Under the pieces are notes generated by a model. That model did no database searches. It was not told the DNA's origin and saw nothing but the letters and a program-made list of their open reading frames with translations. From contig CANJKZ010001109.1 of assembly GCA_947471745.1 (NCBI GenBank), positions 744,001 through 808,000 on the forward strand: a stretch of DNA of 64,000 nt, written 5' to 3'. This DNA is from Closterium sp. Naga37s-1 (lineage: Eukaryota; Streptophyta; Zygnematophyceae; Desmidiales; Closteriaceae). A program made the position numbers and the translations under genes. Below, in pieces: positions 57,440-64,000 of the stretch; positions within the stretch are counted from its first letter, which is position 1; every line of letters begins with the position of its first letter.

Positions 57440-58190
57440 GTTTTTTTTTTTGGGCCCACCACCTGCTGCCCTGCTAGCTACCCTCGTGCTGCCCCTACTT
57501 CCTGTCGCGACCCGTTGGCCCCTAGGCCCTGACCCGTCGCCACCCCTAGCCCGGCCCGTCGCCCCTAGGCCCCGGCCCATCGCCCCTAGGTCCGTCGCCC
57601 CTTGGCGTCGCCCGTCGCCCCTAGCCCGCCCCCCCGTCGCCCGTCGCGACCCCCGTCGTCCGTCGCCCGTCGCGACCCCTGTCGCCCGTCGCACCCTGTC
57701 GCCCACTGTGACCCGTCGCCCCCAGCCTAGGCCCCGGCCCCACGGCCCCTCGAGACCCGTCGCCCCTAGCCTAGGCCCAGGCCCCGCGGCCTGTCGCCCG
57801 TCGCCCCTAGCCTAGGCCCCTCGGTCCCACGGCCCCTCTCGACCCGTCGTCCCTAGCCTAGGCCCCTCGGCCCCACGGCCCCTCGCGACCCGTCGCCCCT
57901 AGCCTAGGCCCAAGCCCCGCGGCCCGTCGCCCAGTCGCCTCTAGCCTAGGCCCCTCAGCCCCACGGCCCCTCGCGACCCATCGCCACTAGCCTAGGCCCA
58001 GGCCCCGCGGCCCGTCGCCCCGTCGCCCCTAGCCTACGCCCCGCTGCCCCCCGTCGCCCCTAGCCTAGGCCCCGCGGCCCGACCCCCACCTAGGCCCCCA
58101 GCACCTCGGCCCCTTGGCCCCTCGGCCCCTAGGCCCCTCGGCCCCTCGGCCCCTTCGTTCTCGGCCCCGCGGCCCGACCCCCCCCGTCAC
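57440..58190. repeat. E11 leader: GTCGCCCCTAGCCTAGG array
   Basis: Units of GTCGCCCCTAGCCTAGGCCC, about 55-60 bp in higher-order form, then CTCGGCCCC units to 58160. The wording resembles the complement of the E7 leader and differs from E8 and E6. Confidence 0.8.
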
Positions 58191-61100
58191 GTATGGGGCC
58201 CAGCCCGCGTCACTGGACAGGGCCGCGAGTGCTACTTTCTGCTGGTCGTTGACGACTACACGCATTACACCACGGTCTTCCCCTTGCGCAGCAAGGGTCA
58301 GGTCGTTGATGTCTTGATCCCCTGGATCCGCACGTCAGCACTCTGACAGAGGTGGTGAGTTCTCCTCCAACCTCTTGAGGGACTTTTGTCGTGGGGAGGG
58401 CATTCTCCAGTCGTTCACGCTTCCGGACTCCCCTCAGCAAAATGGGATTGCTGAGTGCCGTATTGGCTTACTCATAGAGGTCGCTCGTACCTCCACGATC
58501 CATGCGGCTGCTCCCCATTTTCTGTGGCCGTTTGCGGTCCGGTACGCTGCGCATCAGTTCAACCTTTGGCCCCGTGTCTCCTTGCCAGAGACCTCGCCCA
58601 CACTGCGTTGGACGGGGAAGGTTGGCGATGCGTCGGTGTTCTGGGTCTGGGGCTCTCGTGCCTTTGTTCGCGATACTTCCGCAAATAAGCTCTCCTCCCG
58701 CGCTATTCCATGCGTATTCCTTGGCTTTGTCCCTGACGAGCCTGGCTGGCAGTTTTACCACCCTGCCTTGCGCCGTGTCCTCCCCTCTCAGGAAGTCATG
58801 TTTGACGAGTCGGTCCCCTTTTACCGCCTCTTCCCCTACCGCTCTGCCCCTCCCCCACCCCCGCCGCTCTTCCTTGCTCCAGGTCCCCCTCCTTTGACCC
58901 CCTCCCTCCTCAGGGTCCTGCTCCCTCAGGTGTCTCTCAGATAGACCCACCCCCTGGTGCTGTGCCTGGTGAGGTAGCTGTCGACTCAGGTGCTGCTAGA
59001 GGTACTGCGTCTGGGGGTGCTGAGCCTGGGGGTGCTGAGCCTGGGGGTGCTGATCCTGGGGGTGCTGCGACTGGGGGTGCTGAGCCTGGGGGTGCTGAGC
59101 CTGGGGGTGCTGAGAGTGGGGGTGTTGAGCCTGGGGATGCTGAGACTGAGGGTGTTGAGCCTGGGGGTGCTGAGTCGGAGGGTGCGGAGTCTGGGGGTGC
59201 TGAGCCTCAGGGTGCTGCTTCGTCTAGAGGTTCTCCTGGTGCTTCGCCGAGACTGTCTCCGCAGCAGCTGCATGAGTGGCTTGTTCGGCGCGCACGCCTT
59301 CGGAGTGGAGCTACCAGAGCTGGAGGTACTGGAGTCGCTGGAGCTGGAGGTGCTGCACTTCCTGCTGGAGCTGGTGTTACTATAGGTACTGCGGCTACTG
59401 GTCCTGGAGGTGCTCGTACCCGGGGTACTGGAGCTGCCGGGACTGGTGGTGTTGGGGGCGCTGGAGCTGGAGACCCTACGGATTTCGGAGCTGCTGGAGC
59501 TGGAGGCTCTGGCGCTGGTGGCGCTGGAACTGGAGGAGCTGGAATTGGAGGCGCTGGAGTTGGAGGCGCTGGCGCGGGAGGCGCTGGAGCTGGAGGAGCT
59601 GGAGCTGTTGACCCTGGCGGCGCTGTGCGGCCGCGACCGTACTTCGTTCCCCTACTTCAGCAGGTTCTTGGTGCTGGTGGCACTACACAGCCGCGCCTAT
59701 TCTTCGCTCCACCGTCTCCGTCGTCTCAGCCACCGCCTGACTCTGTGCTTTGCTAGGTTCTTAGTCTCCCTTCGTCTACTGGTCTTCCGTTACAGCCTGT
59801 CTCACCGCTGCCTGCTCCTTCTCCTTACACTGAGCAGACAGGGGGTCTTACTGAGCGTCGTGAGCCTGCGTCCCGTCCTGTCTCGCCTGACCGTTCTGGT
59901 AGTTCCGGTCATCGTGTTCCTCGTCCACGTCAGCCGGCTGTCCCCGGCACCCACCTCGTCGTCCGACGTCCTTCCTCTCCTCCGCAGCGTGTTCCTCTGC
60001 CGTCTCCTCCTGCGTCTTCTCTGCCTGTCGTTGCGGACCCTGAGTTTGACCGGTTTCGTGCTGAGCTCCCTACTGTCACGCGTCTGCTAGCCACTGTTGT
60101 CACTGACCCGTCGTTTGAGTCTGCTGCTGCGTCTGCCTTTGTCGCTGAGCTGGTTGACTTTGCTGCTGCCTGTCGTCTAGACTACGCTGCTAGTCTTATT
60201 GCTCAGTCTGAGTCTGTCTGTCCTCCGTCCGTCGGGGGTGAGTGTTCTCTTGGCACGGAAGTCCTTAAGGACACACAGGAGGACCTTGAGTGTCTTGCGG
60301 CCGCTGCGCCTCATCTCGTGGCCATGCTGCTTGCCCCTGAGGGAGACCCGGATGCACCAGACATCCCGACCCCGCGCTCTTACGCTGAGGCGATCGCGGG
60401 TGAGTACTCCTCTCAGTGGCAGACAGCCATGGACGCAGAGATGGCATCCTGGAAGTCCACAGGCACCTACGTCGACGAGGTTCCCCCTCCTGGGGCGAAC
60501 ATCGTCAGTGGCATGTGGATTTTCAGGGTGAAGCGACCGCCAGGTTCTCCGTCTGTCTTCAAGGCTCGTTACATTGCTCGAGGCTTCAGTCAGCGAGAGG
60601 GAGTAGACTTCTTCCAGACCTTCTCCCCCACCCCGAAGATGACCACTCTTCGGGTGCTACTGCACGTTGCCGCTCAGCGTGACTACGAGCTTCACTCTCT
60701 TGACTTCAGCACAGCTTTCTTACAGGGCAGCCTGCACGAGGAGATCAGGCTGCGCCGCCCACCTGGCTTCACTGGGTCGTTCCCTCCTGGTACCCAGTCG
60801 AGCCTCCGGCGGCCAGTCTACGGTCTCCGTCAGGCGCCACGTGAGTGGCACGACACACTGAGGACGACACTTGCGGCTCTTGGGTTCGCGCCTTCTACTG
60901 CTGACCCGTCGCTGTTTCTGCGCACCGACACTTCGCTGCCGCCGTTCTACATCCTCGTGTACGTCGACGACTTGGTCTTTGCCACTGCGGACACTGAGGC
61001 TCTCGCCCTGGTGAAGTCGGAGCTGCAGAAGAGACACACGTGCACAGACCTGGGTGAGCTGCGCAGTTACCTTGGCTTGCAGATCACCCGGGACAGAGCA

Positions 61101-61955
61101 CGCCGCACCATCACACTGACTCAGTCACACATGGTGCAGCAGGTCCTTCAGCGCTTCCGCTTCACCTGGTCCTCGCCACAGCACACTCCTCTGGCTACAG
61201 GTCACTCGCTCTCAGCTCCACCTTCGGACGAGTCCGTAGAGCTGAGTGGTTCTTATCCAGAGCTAGTGGGCTGCCTCATGTACCTGATGACCTGCACTCG
61301 TCCTGACCTTGCGTAACCTCTTGGCCTTCTGGCTCGCTACGTGGCTCCTGGTAGGCACCGACCAGAGCACATGGCTGCTGCTAAGAGGGTACTGCGCTAC
61401 TTGTGCAGTACATCGGGCATGGGGCTCGTGCTTGGAGGGCGGAGTGAGGTGGTCCTCATTGGGCACTCGGACGCTTCTTGGGTTGACGATCTGGCTACGC
61501 AGTGGTCGTCACAGGGTTACACGTTCAGCCTTGGCTCTGGCTCTGTTTCTTGGCAGTCTACACGCTCGTCTTCTGTTCGCGGCTCCAGTTGTGAGGCTGA
61601 GATTTACGCCACAGCCATGGCTGCACAGGAGCTACGCTGGCTCACCTACCTGCTGACCGACCTGGGAGAGCGGCCTCGTTCTCCTCCAGTGCTGTACGTA
61701 GACAACAAGGCCGCCATTGCCTTGTGTTAGGAGCACAGACTGGAGCACATAACGAAGCACATCGCTCTGCGTTACTTCCTGGCTCGAGAGTTGCAGCAGC
61801 GAGGTCAGCTTCGTCTTGCTCACGTGGCCACTCGGGCCAAGACTGCTGATATATTCACCAAGGCACTTCCGTCTGGTGATCATCAGCGTTTCTGCACTTT
61901 GTTAGGCCTTGTGCCCACTTTTCCTCACTTGCTGTAGTCTCTGCTTGTACTGTGA

Positions 61956-62000
61956 TATATATATATACATATATGTATATATATATATGTTTATATATAT
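61956..62000. repeat. TA microsatellite
   Basis: An (AT)n run with short interruptions just after the E11 coding end. A similar run is at 27634-27663 in E7, at the same place in the 3' block. Confidence 0.85.
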
Positions 62001-62023
62001 ACTTGCTCTTGCTAGGTAGAGAT

Positions 62024-62194
62024 TGATAGTAAGCAGAGTGAGGAGCCATAGCTAGGGTTTAGCTAGCTAGGCAAGAGAGAAATTAAGAAAGGAGGGGTTT
62101 CACTAGCAGCAGTTGGGATACATATAGCAAACCCTAACAGGGTTGTATTCGCTATAGAGCATCTCACTACAGGCTAGATAATAACATTCTGACA
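62024..62194 (-). repeat. Nested element 3' LTR
   Basis: 171 bp from tgatagtaag to ttctgaca on the + strand; pairs with 63326-63501. Confidence 0.88.
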
Positions 62195-62779
62195 CACCCC
62201 CATAGCCAAAGTGGGGTGTAATCAGCAGAGCACACAGTCATAGAGCAGGTTCACAATGGCAAGCAAAGCTAGAGGCTATCACAGAGGGCAAGTGAGGAGG
62301 AGGAGAGTACTGTGGACGGAGAGAAGATGGGAGGCAACGACTGAAGCTGCAGAGGCACGGGCACAGGAGCGGCTGACTCAGTGGCTACCGAAGCAAGGGC
62401 AACGGACTACTGGACTGACTGGCTCCGCGGCTAAGACGAGCGGCAGGAGCAACGGACCCACTGGCGACTGGTGCAACAGGCTCACTGGCTACCGAAGCAA
62501 GGGCGACGGACTACAGGCGCTGCAGGCGACACGACAGCTACCTCCACACAACCTCCTCCAACTGAACCACACCCTTGACACACACCCCCTGCTGAACCCC
62601 TAACTCCACTCCCACGTCACCCCCCTAGCACCACTCCTTCGGCTCCCACACACCCACCCCCCTGAGCGGCAGCTGCAGCAGCGGGAGACAGAGGAGGAGG
62701 AGGAGCAGGGGACGGCGCACACAATCGGCACCCCCACAAACGTCCCCCCCACACTCCCCACCCCCAAACCCTAAAGCGG

Positions 62780-63180
62780 GTGGCACGGGGTAGGAGCGCG
62801 GGGGACGGCGAGGAAGACGGCGCGCGGCCCCCAGGGCGCCACCACGGGGCAGCGAGGGGCCGCGCGCGACTCCCCAGGGCGCCGCGACGTGAAGGGCGGG
62901 GGCCGCGCGTGCTCCCCAGGGCGCCACCACGGGGCAGCGAGGGGCCGCGCGCGGCTCCAGGGGTGGCGCGCGGCCCCCAGGGCGCCACCACGGGGCAGCG
63001 AGGGGCCGCGTGCTGCTCCCCAGGGCGCCGCGACGTGAAGGGCGGGGGCCGCGCGTGCTCCCCAGGGCGCCGCGACGAGCAGGGCAGGGGCCGCGCGCGG
63101 GTCCCCAAGGTAGGAAACCGCCGCGCGCCTCGGGGCGCACGGCGGGCAGAAAACCGCCGCGCGCCCCGAGCGCACGGCGG
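62780..63180. repeat. Nested element leader: GC-rich repeats
   Basis: Units of about 60-90 bp built on cagggcgccaccacggggca and cagggcgccgcgacgtgaag. They are in the same place, between primer site and interior, as the leaders of the full elements. Confidence 0.75.
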
Positions 63181-63325
63181 TCAGAAAACCCGAAAAAAAA
63201 ATCGCCGCGCGCAGAGCGCGCGGCAGGAAGAAGGAGTCGCACGCCACGGGGCGTGCAACAGACAGAGTAGCAGCAGAAGCAGTTGGGTGGGCCCACAGGC
63301 CAGGAGCATAGATGCTCTGATAGCA

Positions 63326-63501
63326 TGTTACGATAGTAAGCAGAGTGAGGAGCCATAGCTAGGGTTTAGCTAGCTAGGCAAGAGAGAAATGAAGAAAGGA
63401 GGGGTTTCACTAGAAGCAGTTGGGATACATATAGCAAACCCTAACAGGGTTGTACTCGCTATAGAGCACCGCACTACAGGCTAGATAATAACATTCTGAC
63501 A
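63326..63501 (-). repeat. Nested element 5' LTR
   Basis: About 176 bp, TGTCAGAATG...TCGTAACA in element orientation, next to the primer site. Confidence 0.85.
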
Positions 63502-63686
63502 GAGATCACTGTACTGTTTTTGTTTCTTAAATACCTCTGCCTGTGGACTGGCCTTGTGGCCGTTTGCTTGTGCTCAGTGTGTGTGGTGACGTTGTGATCC
63601 ACCCTGAGCTGTGTTTTGTTTCTTCTCTTGACTGGTCTTGTGACCATTGCTTGCTCTGGCTATCCCCCATTTCGCCTATGGGGGTG

Positions 63687-63820
63687 TGTCAAAATATATG
63701 CATGTTATTATCTAGGCTATATTGGGGCTAGCCTTAGGGGGTATAGGAAACTTCTCGACACCCTAGTCTTGTACCCCAACTTTGACCTAATGCATCAACC
63801 TTTTCTTCTATAGTTTCTAA
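63687..63820 (+). repeat. E11 3' LTR
   Basis: Begins TGTCAAAATATATG after ctatgggggtg; the end is approximate (a ttctaag word at about 63820). Confidence 0.65.
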
Positions 63821-64000
63821 GAGAATACCCTTCCCCACAGCTTTGGCGCAAAAGATACCAGTCTAAAGTGTGTAACTTCTGAACTAACCGCCTTGGATCA
63901 TTCGGTACCTACGGTATGTCACTATAGCGCATGTGATAGCACCTTCCTGGGTGCGTTGTGTTTCTACAAACCGTGTTGTTCATTCTACCATGCCAGTCTA
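63821..64000. other. Unassigned DNA to window end
   Basis: No feature recognised. Confidence 0.35.

Larger units (their letters stand above)
62024..63501 (-). mobile_element. Non-autonomous LTR element (TRIM/LARD-like) nested in E11
   Basis: 1,478 bp flanked by a perfect 5 bp target repeat gagat (62019-62023 and 63502-63506). Minus-strand order: 5' LTR 63326-63501, primer site 63314-63325 (TGCTATCAGAGC), GC-rich leader 62780-63180, short interior, a polypurine-side word shared with the copia family (cacacccccatag, 62195-62207), 3' LTR 62024-62194. There are no gag or pol domains; a frame at 62256-62603 (+) matches nothing I know. The two LTRs differ at only about half a dozen of 171 sites, so it is younger than its host element. 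It probably moves with proteins of the copia family. Confidence 0.88.
57279..63820 (+). mobile_element. E11: copia element lacking gag/protease, with a nested LTR element
   Basis: LTR 57279-57410, primer site 57411-57422, GC-rich leader 57440-58190, then directly integrase 58190-58700 (gag and protease deleted), spacer with GGAEPGGAES repeats 58960-59230 and glycine/alanine repeats to 59640, RT 60410-61130 (VYVDDLVFATAD), RNase H 61400-61937, the 3' block split by the nested element at 62024-63501, and a 3' LTR from 63687. It is broken, with about six interruptions plus the internal deletion. The 3' LTR end near 63820 is approximate and no target repeat was recognised. Confidence 0.85.

Noticed and set aside
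62256-62603. 115 aa frame as a gag of the nested LTR element
   Set aside because: Low-complexity, no zinc motif or capsid-like pattern; not enough to call a protein.

Overview
The window is eukaryotic repeat-rich DNA: GC-rich retrotransposon bodies sit between AT-richer islands, and the host genes have introns with normal GT/AG borders. Ty1/copia elements, a Helitron, a TA-target MITE and codon use favouring C/G fit a green-lineage genome. A streptophyte alga of the Closterium kind is my guess from memory, not a tested assignment. No bacterial operons, rRNA, convincing tRNA or CRISPR array was seen.

Layout. 1-8694: a Helitron Rep fragment cut by a copia element (E1, 378-6706, target repeat tattg) and by an unidentified 1.3 kb insert. 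8695-12825: a copia element of a second lineage (E2) with its 5' LTR. 12872-14993: two related LTRs head to head, forming a palindrome of about 2.1 kb. 14994-18678: a patchwork of copia pieces (E3, E4, E5) with a 953 bp TIR element. 18679-25293: E6, a decayed minus-strand copia. 25540-34709: a broken copy of a secreted S41 protease gene, ending in a 1.1 kb 15-mer minisatellite and split by E7 (27304-34515). 35303-42566: a decamer array, then E8. 42603-46370: E9, with a large internal deletion. 47292-50975: the fuller S41 (CPAF-like) protease gene, modelled as eight exons whose phases all agree. 51708-56790: E10, a 5'-truncated copia flanked by a perfect 120 bp direct repeat. 57279-63820: E11, carrying a nested 1.48 kb non-autonomous LTR element with target repeat gagat.

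How it fits together. Most of the window is one copia family: LTRs of about 130 bp (TGTCA...TGACA), a tRNA-iMet-like primer site, a GC-rich copy-specific tandem-repeat leader before gag, a glycine-rich gag with an unusual C-X13-C-X3-H-X4-C motif, protease-integrase-RT-RNase H order, and a conserved 3' non-coding block of about 230 bp. The only host gene family I can support is the S41 protease pair, which shares exon layout, signal peptide and about 280 bp of upstream DNA.

Retroelement copies are treated as fossils: families, limits, parts and rough state are given, without cataloguing individual lesions. I found no clearly new multi-gene system. The most unusual observations are the S41 pair and its minisatellite, the 120 bp duplication, the LTR palindrome, the RNA-like termini of E6, and the repeat leaders.
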